From contig CALVEG010000007.1 in NCBI GenBank assembly GCA_944326525.1, positions 1-64,000 of the forward strand: a stretch of 64,000 bases of DNA, given 5' to 3'. Below the pieces are notes generated by a model. It saw only the letters and a list, made by a program, of their open reading frames with translations. It was not told the DNA's origin and did not search any database. The stretch's first letter is position 1, and each line of letters opens with the position of its first letter. Position numbers and translations under genes: made by a program. This stretch comes from Candidatus Gastranaerophilales bacterium (lineage in GTDB: Bacteria; Cyanobacteriota; Vampirovibrionia; Gastranaerophilales; Gastranaerophilaceae). Below, in pieces: positions 19,764 to 28,265 of this stretch.

Positions 19764-20410
19764 ACTCAGAAAAAGTAAGAGTAATATCAAATCCGGTTGT
19801 GCTTTTAAACTTATGCACAATGCGCGATAAAAAGACAGACAGCCAAGGAGTTAGAATAGCGACAAGAAAAATTACAAGATGTCTTCTATATGAAGCATGC
19901 AGAAATCTTCCTCTTGTTGAAACAGAAATTACAACTCCAATTACGACATTTAAAACAACAACAATAGACCCCGACATCAATTTAATCATATCACCTATAT
20001 TGAGAGCGGGGCTTATTTTTACGGATGAAGCAATCGATATTCTTCCCCAAGCCTGCATCAGACATATAGGAATGTATAGAGATGAAAAGACTTTAAAACC
20101 AATATGGTATTACAACAAAGTTCCGATGGAAGCTCCAAATCCTGAGAAGTTCTACATTTATATAACTGATCCAATGCTTGCAACAGGCAATTCACTTTTA
20201 GAAGCAATTAAACTATATGCAGACAAAGGAATACCGATTAAAAACATAAAATGCATCTGCATAATTGCTGCTCCAGAAGGTATTGAAAATATTCAAAAAC
20301 ATTATCCTGATATTGAAATTATCACCGCCGCAATAGATGAAGGCTTAAACGAAAAAGGATACATCGTTCCAGGAATGGGAGATGCCGGCGACAGAATTTT
20401 CAATACTTAA
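19760..20410 (+). CDS. upp: uracil phosphoribosyltransferase
   Basis: 216 residues from the ATG at 19760, with AAGGAG 8 bases before and a 4-base ATGA overlap with the MlaD-like gene. The PRPP-binding loop is ITDPMLATGNS. Other family motifs are ILRAGLIFTD and, at the C-terminus, GMGDAGDRIFNT. It converts uracil and PRPP to UMP in pyrimidine salvage. Cotranscription with a lipid-transport gene is unexpected and may simply reflect tight packing. Confidence 0.94.
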   Translation: MNSEKVRVISNPVVLLNLCTMRDKKTDSQGVRIATRKITRCLLYEACRNLPLVETEITTPITTFKTTTIDPDINLIISPILRAGLIFTDEAIDILPQACIRHIGMYRDEKTLKPIWYYNKVPMEAPNPEKFYIYITDPMLATGNSLLEAIKLYADKGIPIKNIKCICIIAAPEGIENIQKHYPDIEIITAAIDEGLNEKGYIVPGMGDAGDRIFNT

Positions 20411-20523
20411 TCCTTTACCAATAGTGATTTTCAGCTGAATTGTAAACTATCGTAAATTTTTTATATACTTACTCTTGTCAAAAAAAAAATTTCAGTTGAA
20501 AATACATAACGGGAAGGAAAAAA

Positions 20524-23217
20524 ATGTTAGTAGGAAATATAAATCAAACAACAAAGCCAAAGCAAAAAGACTATGGCATATTACCCCCAAACAAAGTGCC
20601 AAAGTCGTCTGAATTTCATTCCGAAAACATGTCTTCAATTTCAAGTTTAAATAAGAGTCCTTTAAAAACGAATTCACAAGAGTTAGCTTTTAAAGGCTCT
20701 TTTTTTAGGCTTTATAAAGAAGCCGGTAAATATGACATTAATGCATTTTTAAATGAAATGGACAAACCACTCGACGGAATGGTTCGTAATTTATATAATG
20801 CTGTCACATCTTCAAAATTAACAACAAATCTCATTAAAACAAACCCCGATGGACAATTTATCACTGTTAATCAAAAAACCATTCCTACACTTATCGGGAA
20901 TGGTTTTTCGGATCCTATACTTAAATTCCCCGGTGATATACTTAACGGGACTGTAGAACTTCTTGGGAAAATAGGTCCTCTATCAGATTGGTCAGAAAGA
21001 ACTCTTCAGAAAAAATTATTTAAAGACATAAGACATCACTCAAAAATAGATTACGAAGTAAACGCACTTCAAGGGCTTTTAGAATTCAAGAAAAATTCAA
21101 TAAATGATGCCTTGAAAGCAAAAGCTGCAGAACTTGGGATTGATGTTAAAAATTTAAGCGCCGAAGATAAAGCAAAAGTAGAAGCAGATGTAAATAAAAA
21201 CTTTGAATGGTTAATTTTCCAACGTTCAATGAAACCGTTTGACACAAAAGTCGGAAACTATGACACAAAGCACGAAAGAGCACTAAACAGATTAGTTTCA
21301 GGTCTTCCGCCTGCAATATTCTTAGCAAACGACGCTTACAACTTGTCACGTATGATGGATGACAACCCGGAAGAAGCAAAAAAAGAAAAACGAACAAGAT
21401 TTAGACAAGAAACTTCCAGAATTTTAACAAGCGGCTACTTAACCCTTATTACAATGGGAGCGCTGTCAAAACTTATAAACAATTCTAAAATCGGTATTAT
21501 GGCGATGACAGGTACGACAGTACTTGTAACCGAAATGTACTCTCGTTTGAGAAACGGAAAGTACATTACAAGATTAACTCCGGAACAAGCACGAGCATTA
21601 AACGAAAAAAATCACGCTCCTGAAGCTTCAATCAAACCACAAACCCCTACATTCAAATCAAATACCGATAATAAAACCACCTCAAAAGATAAACATCAAA
21701 AACCGCTTTTATCATTTGACACAGTGCTAAAAGGATCAGCGGCCGTAATTGCAGGAGGTTTTGCAATAAAAGGACTTAGAAAAATTCCTAGAGTTGATGC
21801 AGCCTTTGAAGCATTCTTCAAACCTTTCAAAGGGATGTACAAAGAGTTGACAGAAATTTCGGATTATAAAGTTACTCAAAAACAAATTGATGAAATAGCT
21901 AATACCTTGATAGAGCGCGGCTTTAAAAATCGCGGAGAACAATACAGACAGGTTGCAATCCGCTCAAGAGAACTTGTCGTACAAAAAATAGTTTCAGAAT
22001 TAGACAAAACCTCAGACATAAAAGTTATCGACAAATATTTTGCAAAAGCAGCCCAAAAAGATGTTCACCCTGATGATTTCAGAAAAAGCTTTAAATCCTT
22101 AATAGATATTTTGGATAAAAACGGCTATAAAGATTTAGCAGACAAATACAGATATTCATTCTTGAATAGTGTGAAATCTGATAAAACATTTATGCAAGAA
22201 CTAGCAAAAGTTAAAGCAGATCTTCAAAACACAGGCGAATTAAACAAAGATTTTGCTCAAAGGGTTAAAGATAATGGTCTTACAGAACTTAAAGATACAG
22301 AATTTTCTGAACAAATTCGCAAAACACTCGAAAAATGCGGAGACAAAAACGGAAAATTATTCAAAGAATATACTGATGCACTTGAAGGGCTTGTAAATTT
22401 GGGCGCAAGAGATAAGAAAGTAAAACCTTTTGTGAATTTCTTAATAACCCCATTCTCATTTATGTGGAGCGTCGTGAAGTTTCCATACAAAATTGCAAAT
22501 GCGCTTGTAGAATTATTTATGAAAAAAGCGCCAAAATCACAAAAATCCATTGATTCATTAAATATGGAAGCTGTTTCAAAAAGCTTTGACAAGATTTATG
22601 AACAAGTTGGAAAATACAAAAAAGCAATAGCTTCAACAACAGACGAAAAAGTCAAAGAAAAATATTATAAAAAGTTCCAAGATTTTGTAATGGACAATAC
22701 GCTAAAAGCATTCAACGTGCATTCTATGTCCAACATTTCAAACAGTGACCTTTCAAACTTAGCAAAAACAGCAGCTTCAGCTGCAACAATCTGGTTCTTG
22801 ATGACTGATAACTACAATATGGTTATGTTGAAGTCAAACGGAAACGATGTTGAAGGGGCAGAAACAAAGTTTAAAGAAAGATTTGTACAGGAAGGTTCAA
22901 GATTATTCTACCAGACATTATTAATTGATTTATTCAACAAGACATTCCAAAAACAATACAACGGATCACTTCTTGGAATGAGCTGGATAACATTAACTAA
23001 CACAACAATTGGAGAATGGCTGACAAGAAAATCCGTAGGTGTACCGATCGGAATGCACACAAGAGATGAGTTAATCAAACTTGAAGAAGAACAAAATAAT
23101 GCAAAAGGCTTCAAGAAAGATTACTATCAATTTATGAAACGTTTAACAGGCAAACGCTCAATTCAATCTTATAACGTGAACAAAACAAAATCACAGCAAC
23201 CGGCAAATGCTAAATAA
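20524..23217 (+). CDS. large hypothetical membrane-associated protein
   Basis: 897 residues, not recognised. The ATG at 20524 is preceded by GGGAAGGA. A polar N-terminus of about 55 residues leads into ELAFKGSFF. Hydrophobic stretches lie near 295-340 (TLITMGALSKL, GIMAMTGTTVLVTEMY), 400-420 (GSAAVIAGGFAIKG), 640-665 (FLITPFSFMWSVVKF) and 750-775 (AAATIWFLMTDNYNMV). Charged helical segments fill the rest, for example 430-620. No signal peptide is seen. It has the look of the lineage-specific proteins at 49881, 53995 and 60538 (polar N-terminus, short hydrophobic patches, Lys-rich), but I cannot show homology by eye. A terminator-like hairpin lies inside its coding sequence at 20874-20908. Confidence 0.8.
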   Translation: MLVGNINQTTKPKQKDYGILPPNKVPKSSEFHSENMSSISSLNKSPLKTNSQELAFKGSFFRLYKEAGKYDINAFLNEMDKPLDGMVRNLYNAVTSSKLTTNLIKTNPDGQFITVNQKTIPTLIGNGFSDPILKFPGDILNGTVELLGKIGPLSDWSERTLQKKLFKDIRHHSKIDYEVNALQGLLEFKKNSINDALKAKAAELGIDVKNLSAEDKAKVEADVNKNFEWLIFQRSMKPFDTKVGNYDTKHERALNRLVSGLPPAIFLANDAYNLSRMMDDNPEEAKKEKRTRFRQETSRILTSGYLTLITMGALSKLINNSKIGIMAMTGTTVLVTEMYSRLRNGKYITRLTPEQARALNEKNHAPEASIKPQTPTFKSNTDNKTTSKDKHQKPLLSFDTVLKGSAAVIAGGFAIKGLRKIPRVDAAFEAFFKPFKGMYKELTEISDYKVTQKQIDEIANTLIERGFKNRGEQYRQVAIRSRELVVQKIVSELDKTSDIKVIDKYFAKAAQKDVHPDDFRKSFKSLIDILDKNGYKDLADKYRYSFLNSVKSDKTFMQELAKVKADLQNTGELNKDFAQRVKDNGLTELKDTEFSEQIRKTLEKCGDKNGKLFKEYTDALEGLVNLGARDKKVKPFVNFLITPFSFMWSVVKFPYKIANALVELFMKKAPKSQKSIDSLNMEAVSKSFDKIYEQVGKYKKAIASTTDEKVKEKYYKKFQDFVMDNTLKAFNVHSMSNISNSDLSNLAKTAASAATIWFLMTDNYNMVMLKSNGNDVEGAETKFKERFVQEGSRLFYQTLLIDLFNKTFQKQYNGSLLGMSWITLTNTTIGEWLTRKSVGVPIGMHTRDELIKLEEEQNNAKGFKKDYYQFMKRLTGKRSIQSYNVNKTKSQQPANAK

Positions 23218-23416
23218 TATAGACTTGCTGATATGAACTTGTAAAGCGTTCTTGAATAGCTTTGATATTATCTTTTTGCCAAATAAAAATTCCGATAATT
23301 ATAGCGGCAATAATCAGAATAGTAACAAGAATTTTTGTTACTGCGAAGAATATTCTTACAATCAAAGAAATCGCAAGAACTATTCCAAAAATTATTAAAC
23401 CCGTCATTAAATCCAT
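23210..23416 (-). CDS. small membrane protein downstream of plsY
   Basis: 68 residues, mostly hydrophobic: two adjacent membrane segments (about 4-24 and 27-47) then a polar tail. The ATG follows the plsY stop by 2 bases, and GAGAG in the plsY end serves as ribosome site, so it is probably translated with plsY. The 3' end overlaps the convergent 897-residue gene by 8 bases. Function unknown. Confidence 0.6.
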   Translation of the reverse strand: MDLMTGLIIFGIVLAISLIVRIFFAVTKILVTILIIAAIIIGIFIWQKDNIKAIQERFTSSYQQVYII

Positions 23417-23418
23417 AA

Positions 23419-24027
23419 TTATTCTCTCACTTTATTTTCTTCGCCTTTAATAAGCCTTTGGATATTAGATCTGTGAAGCCAAATTATGTATAAAGCTCCA
23501 ACAGCACAATAAACAATATATGCCACCGGCTGCTTAAACAAATACATCAAAATAGGAGAAATCGCAAGAGCGATTATAGAACCCAACGAAACATATTTTG
23601 AAGTATAAGTAATTACCCCCCAGATTGCAGCAATAATAAGCCCAACCCAAATGTTAAGCGCTAAAATAGTTCCAACACCGGACGCAACAGATTTTCCGCC
23701 GGTAAATTTAAGAAAAACAGACTTGCTATGCCCAAGAATTACAGCCACAGCAGCCAAAACAGGAAGCAAACCTATATCTGTAAAATTACTGCACAAAAAA
23801 TACGCAAGCACAACAGGCAAAGCCCCCTTAAATGCGTCAAGAAGAAGAGTTATAAAAAACCATTTTTTACCCATAACTCTTTTAACATTAGTAGCCCCCG
23901 TAGAGCCAGAACCAATTGTTCTGATATCCTGTCCGGTTGCTAATTTTACAATTATATATCCTGTTGGAATTGAACCGATTAAATATGCCCCTAAAATTAC
24001 TGATATAATTTCTATAAATTTTTCCAT
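23419..24027 (-). CDS. plsY: glycerol-3-phosphate acyltransferase PlsY
   Basis: 202 residues from the ATG at 24027, preceded by AAGGAGAG; an open frame 65 codons longer is not real. Motif 1 is GSGSTGATNVKRVMG, preceded by SIPTGYI. The second motif region is LGHSKSVFLKFTGGKSVASGVG, and five membrane helices fit. PlsY moves an acyl group from acyl-phosphate to glycerol-3-phosphate, the first step of membrane phospholipid synthesis. Confidence 0.95.
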   Translation of the reverse strand: MEKFIEIISVILGAYLIGSIPTGYIIVKLATGQDIRTIGSGSTGATNVKRVMGKKWFFITLLLDAFKGALPVVLAYFLCSNFTDIGLLPVLAAVAVILGHSKSVFLKFTGGKSVASGVGTILALNIWVGLIIAAIWGVITYTSKYVSLGSIIALAISPILMYLFKQPVAYIVYCAVGALYIIWLHRSNIQRLIKGEENKVRE

Positions 24028-24170
24028 AATATTAACTCTCCTTTGTTCTATGATTTTAACATAACTAAAAAAAAATTGGCATAATGTTAAAATTACACTA
24101 AAAGATTGATTTAAAGGGGTATATATGATATTATATTGATGAAAAGAATTAGAAAAAGCACGAGAGAGAT

Positions 24171-24842
24171 ATGAAAAATAGAAGATTAATAATATTAGGC
24201 ATATTGATAGTTGCAATATCAATTATTGGTAAATTGCTATGGTCAGCTATGTCAAACGTAAAAATAGATGATTTCAAACCGGCAGCGGTAATTTTTCTTG
24301 TAGATTCCTCTGCCTCAAACCAAAATGCACTAGCAGAACAGAAAAAAACTTTAAGACAAATATGCAATCTTCTTGATCCTGAAGATCAGATTAAGATTTT
24401 AAGAGTTTCAGAAGATGCATACTTAATATATGAAGGAACACCATTTAACAATTCCGGAATTGCCAAAGCACTTGATGCATTTACAGCATACGACAGCAAA
24501 GATTACGGAACCGCTTACGGATTGGCACTTAAAAAAGGCTTCAATCACGCATTAACAATGCAAAAAGAAGGCTACATTCCAGCAATTGTAGTTCTTGGTG
24601 ATTTGGAAAATGAAGGCGCAATAGAAAAACAAATTAACTGGGATTTACTTCCCACAAACGTGGAAAAAGCAAAACAGTATATGCCTGAGTTTGCAATGAT
24701 GTTTTTATACGCACATCCTGAAAAACTTGATCAGGTAAAAGAAAAACTTACACCAGTTTTGGGAGAGAAAAAACTTATTGTTTCTCCTGAACAAAACACT
24801 GACAAGGCTATAAGACAATTTATCCACGCTCTTGGCAGATAA
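24171..24842 (+). CDS. membrane-anchored von Willebrand factor A domain protein
   Basis: 223 residues. An N-terminal membrane helix (about 5-27) is followed by a vWA fold of about 38-215. The metal-ion site looks complete: DSSAS (DxSxS) in VIFLVDSSASN, Thr in DYGTAYGLALK and Asp in VVLGDLEN. vWA domains bind protein partners through a divalent metal; the orientation suggests a periplasmic or surface domain. GAGAGA precedes the ATG. It starts a plus-strand run with the FHA, TonB-like and small membrane genes, spaced 32 bases from the FHA gene. Its partner is unknown. Confidence 0.8.
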   Translation: MKNRRLIILGILIVAISIIGKLLWSAMSNVKIDDFKPAAVIFLVDSSASNQNALAEQKKTLRQICNLLDPEDQIKILRVSEDAYLIYEGTPFNNSGIAKALDAFTAYDSKDYGTAYGLALKKGFNHALTMQKEGYIPAIVVLGDLENEGAIEKQINWDLLPTNVEKAKQYMPEFAMMFLYAHPEKLDQVKEKLTPVLGEKKLIVSPEQNTDKAIRQFIHALGR

Positions 24843-24874
24843 ACTTACGCAACTTAATAAATAAGGGGAATTTT

Positions 24875-26485
24875 ATGACAATAGTTGTATCATCTTCAAA
24901 ACTCGAAAAAGTGTTTGATGAAAAAGATGTAATTAATATAGGTACAAACCCGAATTGTGACTTTCATCTTGATTTAGATTTTGATGTTCTTTTAACGTTG
25001 CAATATGACAAAGATGAAAACAAATGCGTTCTTATGAACACATTTCACAATGAAAGAGTTTTGTTTAAAGGCAAACCTATAAAAAAAGTAGAAATAGGAA
25101 ATATTTGCAAAATAATGTTTGCAGACAGCCCCGAATTTATAAATATAAAAATAATTGAGAATGCTCCAGTTAAAAAAACAATAACCTCAATCGAAAGAGA
25201 AGAAATGTCAGAAGAAGATATGAGAACTCTTTACGGTAATGATCAAAACGCGTTTATGAGAGCCAAATTAGAGAAACAAAAGGCAGATATAGAAGCAGCC
25301 AGAGTTTCAATAATCAAACAAGTTGCATTCCAAATAAATGATTTGAAAAACAAAATCGGTTCAAACACACGAACAAATGTTTTTCTACATTTTGCAATGG
25401 CAATAAGCTCGATTTTATGCGCATTTGGACTTGCAAATTATCTAATGGGGCTTTCAATAAAAGAGTCTTCCAATTATCTTCACATGCCAACAAACATAAA
25501 AGTTTGGGTTGCATACTCAATTCTCGTATTCGGTGCAGCAATAATGCTGAAACAAGGAATATATTTATTCTTGCAAAATTCTAACGACAAAAATGTATCA
25601 GGAACCGCAAAATTTGCCCAAGGATTTATGGTTGTATTATCGCTTTTATTTATGCTTGGGATTTATGTCGTAAACCTTGTATATTATATGAATTTAAATG
25701 ATTTTGTTACATTTGCGATATTTGTATCACTATTCTTCTCCGGACTTTTAACAGCCCTTTCCATTGGGTGCGGATATTTCAAACACACCTCAGGCGAGTG
25801 GGCTATGACTCTTAACAAATACGAATACAGAGAAGATTTTGAGGCAGTTTTAAAAGCTTACAGACAATGGATTGAGAGATTTATAAACAGCTTTTCAAAT
25901 ACAAAAATTAACAATATTAAAGAAAGAATATTTAATCTTCAACTCAGATCAGCTGGAGAAATACTTCTTGGAATACTAACAGCACCATTTCTAGCATACG
26001 GTGTTTCAAATACTCTTGCAATGTGCTTTCCTGAAGCTGCAGGATGGATAAGAATATCAGGATTAAGATTTTCACCTGTATTTCTTGTATTAGCTTCATT
26101 TATGATTATATTTGCATTTTTTGCTTTTGCCGGCGCATTTACAACAGCAAAAAAGATTCAAGCTTCACAGGTTATCAAACAAGATGGATATAGCGATTAC
26201 AGACAACATGGTGTTAGCATTTTTGGTTTAGAGGGCACAAGAAGATTAGAAACCGAAAAATTACGTCTTCTATACATAGGCTGCGCAATAATCTTTATAG
26301 AATTCACAATGAACGTCTCATATTTTGCAACCGAAATCGGTAGTGATTTAGTTGGACTTTTAAAAAGCTTTTTAGCAGCCCTTGTTCCAACAGCAATCCT
26401 AATCGCAGAAACATTTATGTTATCAAATACTATGTTTGACATTTATACCTGTGACGAAGTAATTGCAAGACGTGATAAAGATTAG
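24875..26485 (+). CDS. FHA-like domain fused to multispan membrane protein
   Basis: 536 residues. Residues of about 15-95 look like a forkhead-associated domain (INIGTNPNCDFHL for the GR..S region, then N-E-R in FHNERVLFKGKPI). A polar, probably coiled region covers about 115-165. About eight membrane segments follow in pairs: 170-195, 205-228, 245-300, 360-430 and 470-525. FHA domains bind phosphothreonine peptides, which would place a phospho-signal at the inner face of the membrane; the canonical Arg after Gly is replaced by Thr here, so binding may differ. AAGGGG precedes the ATG. The gene after it starts 9 bases downstream. Confidence 0.6.
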   Translation: MTIVVSSSKLEKVFDEKDVINIGTNPNCDFHLDLDFDVLLTLQYDKDENKCVLMNTFHNERVLFKGKPIKKVEIGNICKIMFADSPEFINIKIIENAPVKKTITSIEREEMSEEDMRTLYGNDQNAFMRAKLEKQKADIEAARVSIIKQVAFQINDLKNKIGSNTRTNVFLHFAMAISSILCAFGLANYLMGLSIKESSNYLHMPTNIKVWVAYSILVFGAAIMLKQGIYLFLQNSNDKNVSGTAKFAQGFMVVLSLLFMLGIYVVNLVYYMNLNDFVTFAIFVSLFFSGLLTALSIGCGYFKHTSGEWAMTLNKYEYREDFEAVLKAYRQWIERFINSFSNTKINNIKERIFNLQLRSAGEILLGILTAPFLAYGVSNTLAMCFPEAAGWIRISGLRFSPVFLVLASFMIIFAFFAFAGAFTTAKKIQASQVIKQDGYSDYRQHGVSIFGLEGTRRLETEKLRLLYIGCAIIFIEFTMNVSYFATEIGSDLVGLLKSFLAALVPTAILIAETFMLSNTMFDIYTCDEVIARRDKD

Positions 26486-26494
26486 AAATGAAAA

Positions 26495-27442
26495 ATGAAA
26501 CGCTTAAAGGGATTTATAATATTTCTTTATATATTTTTGACAATGCTTGTGCTAATTATCCAACCGGCAATGCACAAGCCCGTTTCTATTGAAAATGTAA
26601 ACTTTAAAATTAAAGAACAGCTTATGCGTCCCAAACCCAAAAAAGTTTCAGACTTTATGGTAAGCATAAGATTCTATAGAGCAAATAAAACTGTAGCCCA
26701 AAAACCTGACTCCACAATTCATATAAAACCAGAAGATGATGATAAAAGAATTTCTTTTGATTTAACAGGTAATACTGATACAAACGAATCCTCAATAACA
26801 TTTGAGGACAATATTGACACCACCTCCAAAGATATAAATATTGATATTTCAAGAGAAAAGGATTTATATAGCGAACGTTACTCTGACTTTGGAGATAAAA
26901 ACACCCGATATAGCGAAAGTGAATTCAGTTTTGGCAACGATAACGAAAAATACTTGGAGCAGGAAATTGGATTTGAAAAGGAGGAAAATATAAATCAAAA
27001 AAATATTGAATACTCTGAAAATGATATACCAACAACAGATCAAGAATTAAACGCAAAAGATGAAATTGGGAGTTGGCGTTTTAAAGGCTCTAAAGAAGAA
27101 ATAGTTGCTTGGAACGTATGGAGAAGTAATTTACAAAACAGAATAATGGATGAATCAGGAATTGAAGCACCAGTCGGAACGCTTATATTATTTTCATTTG
27201 ATGTTTCAAACACAGGACATATAACAAATTTAAGATATAGTTGTTCAAACAAAGAATATGCACGTGATGCAAGAGCAGATATGGTAAGAATTTTAAGAAA
27301 ACTGGAAGGCAATCCTATTTTAAACTTCCCTCCAAACACAAAAAGAACAGGGGTTAAATTTAAAGGCGGATTTTTGCTTGATTACACAACACAATATTCA
27401 ACACCTGAAGATTACTCGGATTATGAAAGGATTAGACTATAA
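26495..27442 (+). CDS. TonB-like protein with C-terminal TonB domain
   Basis: 315 residues. An N-terminal signal anchor (about 5-25) leads to NVNFKIKEQ. A long polar Asp/Glu/Ser-rich middle covers about 60-195, with repeated Y-S-E and F-G-D/N motifs. A TonB C-terminal domain covers about 205-300 (WNVWRSNLQNRI, FSFDVSNTGHITNL, RKLEGNPILNFPPNTKR). TonB proteins pass proton-motive energy from ExbB/ExbD to the outer membrane. The linker is acidic, not the usual Pro/Lys-rich type. It lies 9 bases after the FHA gene and shares one base of its stop with the start of a 47-residue gene. No ribosome site is obvious, so coupling is likely. Confidence 0.75.
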   Translation: MKRLKGFIIFLYIFLTMLVLIIQPAMHKPVSIENVNFKIKEQLMRPKPKKVSDFMVSIRFYRANKTVAQKPDSTIHIKPEDDDKRISFDLTGNTDTNESSITFEDNIDTTSKDINIDISREKDLYSERYSDFGDKNTRYSESEFSFGNDNEKYLEQEIGFEKEENINQKNIEYSENDIPTTDQELNAKDEIGSWRFKGSKEEIVAWNVWRSNLQNRIMDESGIEAPVGTLILFSFDVSNTGHITNLRYSCSNKEYARDARADMVRILRKLEGNPILNFPPNTKRTGVKFKGGFLLDYTTQYSTPEDYSDYERIRL

Positions 27443-27585
27443 TGGACAAAAAAACCTTTTTAATTACAGCTATAATAGTATTTGTCGTTGCAATATTTGC
27501 ATCAACATTTGCTATTGCCGGGATGAAACCTCAGCTTCATAAATCATTCCTTCTTGAAATAATAAATGTGAAAATTAAAAAATAA
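27442..27585 (+). CDS. 47-residue single-span membrane protein
   Basis: The ATG at 27442 shares one base with the stop of the TonB-like gene (TAATG). It encodes MDKKTFLITAII, a hydrophobic helix to about residue 26, then KPQLHKSF and ends in INVKIKK. The layout helix-KP..HK-xxx-NVKIK echoes the N-terminus of the upstream TonB-like protein (AMHKPVSIENVNFKIKE). It could be a truncated relative or a small subunit. The stop is at 27583-27585. Confidence 0.6.
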   Translation: MDKKTFLITAIIVFVVAIFASTFAIAGMKPQLHKSFLLEIINVKIKK

Positions 27586-27587
27586 TA

Positions 27588-27596
27588 TGTTATAAT
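27588..27596 (+). promoter_or_regulatory. extended -10 promoter of the zinc-ribbon TonB-like gene
   Basis: TGtTATAAT (TATAAT at 27591-27596) ends 10 bases before the ATG at 27607, leaving a leader of only about 3-4 bases. No ribosome binding site is possible in that space. It overlaps the end of the 47-residue gene closely. Confidence 0.5.
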
Positions 27597-27606
27597 AAAT
27601 ACAGTT

Positions 27607-28263
27607 ATGTATGTTTGTAAATATTGCAAAAAAAAGTTTAGAGAAAAAGTAGAATACTGTGACTGTGGCAATAACATGTTTGACGAAGTTGCGGAGCCGT
27701 TACCACCTGCTGAACAGGTAAATACAAAGCAAGAAGAACTGCCTTTTGCTCCGCACCCGATTTTACCGGCTCGTTTATTGTCAATTTCTATATTTATTTT
27801 GTGTTGTACGTTTTCATTATGTTTTATCTTGTTTTTTGGGCCAGAACCAAAAAAGAAAGAGGCTGCACCTATTACAAATCAAAAAACAGTTGTTAAAGAT
27901 ATTCCAAATATAGACAGTTTCTGGGATGATACCCCCGCATACGGAGTACAGCCAGACTATAATGCAGATATTAATGTATACAAAGACGGTTTAAAAAATG
28001 CATTGCTTGCTCATTTTGATACAAGCACAATAGAAGGTTCCGGCTCCTGCGATATTCAATTTACGCTTGATAAACACGGGAATCTAAAAAAGAAAAAATT
28101 ATACCAAAACACAGCTAACAAACCATTAATAAATGCAACAAAAAAAATGCTTTCCGCTGTTAAAAGATATAACCCTCCACCAAAAAGCTATGACGGAAAT
28201 CCTTTAACTTTAGAAGTTCAAGAAAATCCGGACGGATCTTATAGCCTTGTTTATAAAGAATAA
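27607..28263 (+). CDS. zinc-ribbon, membrane helix and TonB-C-like domain protein
   Basis: 218 residues. An N-terminal treble-clef-like ribbon (CKYC...CDCG, residues 4-22) is followed by a polar linker, one membrane helix (about 58-80) and a C-terminal domain of about 115-218 resembling TonB_C (YKDGLKNALLAHF, CDIQFTLDKHGNLKKKKL, INATKKMLSAVKRYNPPP). The topology puts the ribbon in the cytoplasm and the TonB-like domain in the periplasm. A cytoplasmic ribbon on a TonB-type protein is unusual. The 3' end stops 2 bases from the convergent lysozyme gene and no terminator separates them. Confidence 0.7.
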   Translation: MYVCKYCKKKFREKVEYCDCGNNMFDEVAEPLPPAEQVNTKQEELPFAPHPILPARLLSISIFILCCTFSLCFILFFGPEPKKKEAAPITNQKTVVKDIPNIDSFWDDTPAYGVQPDYNADINVYKDGLKNALLAHFDTSTIEGSGSCDIQFTLDKHGNLKKKKLYQNTANKPLINATKKMLSAVKRYNPPPKSYDGNPLTLEVQENPDGSYSLVYKE

Positions 28264-28265
28264 AA

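Noticed and set aside
24028..24222. 65-codon N-terminal extension of PlsY
   Set aside because: AAGGAGAG stands just before the ATG at 24027 and the extension is not in the PlsY family.
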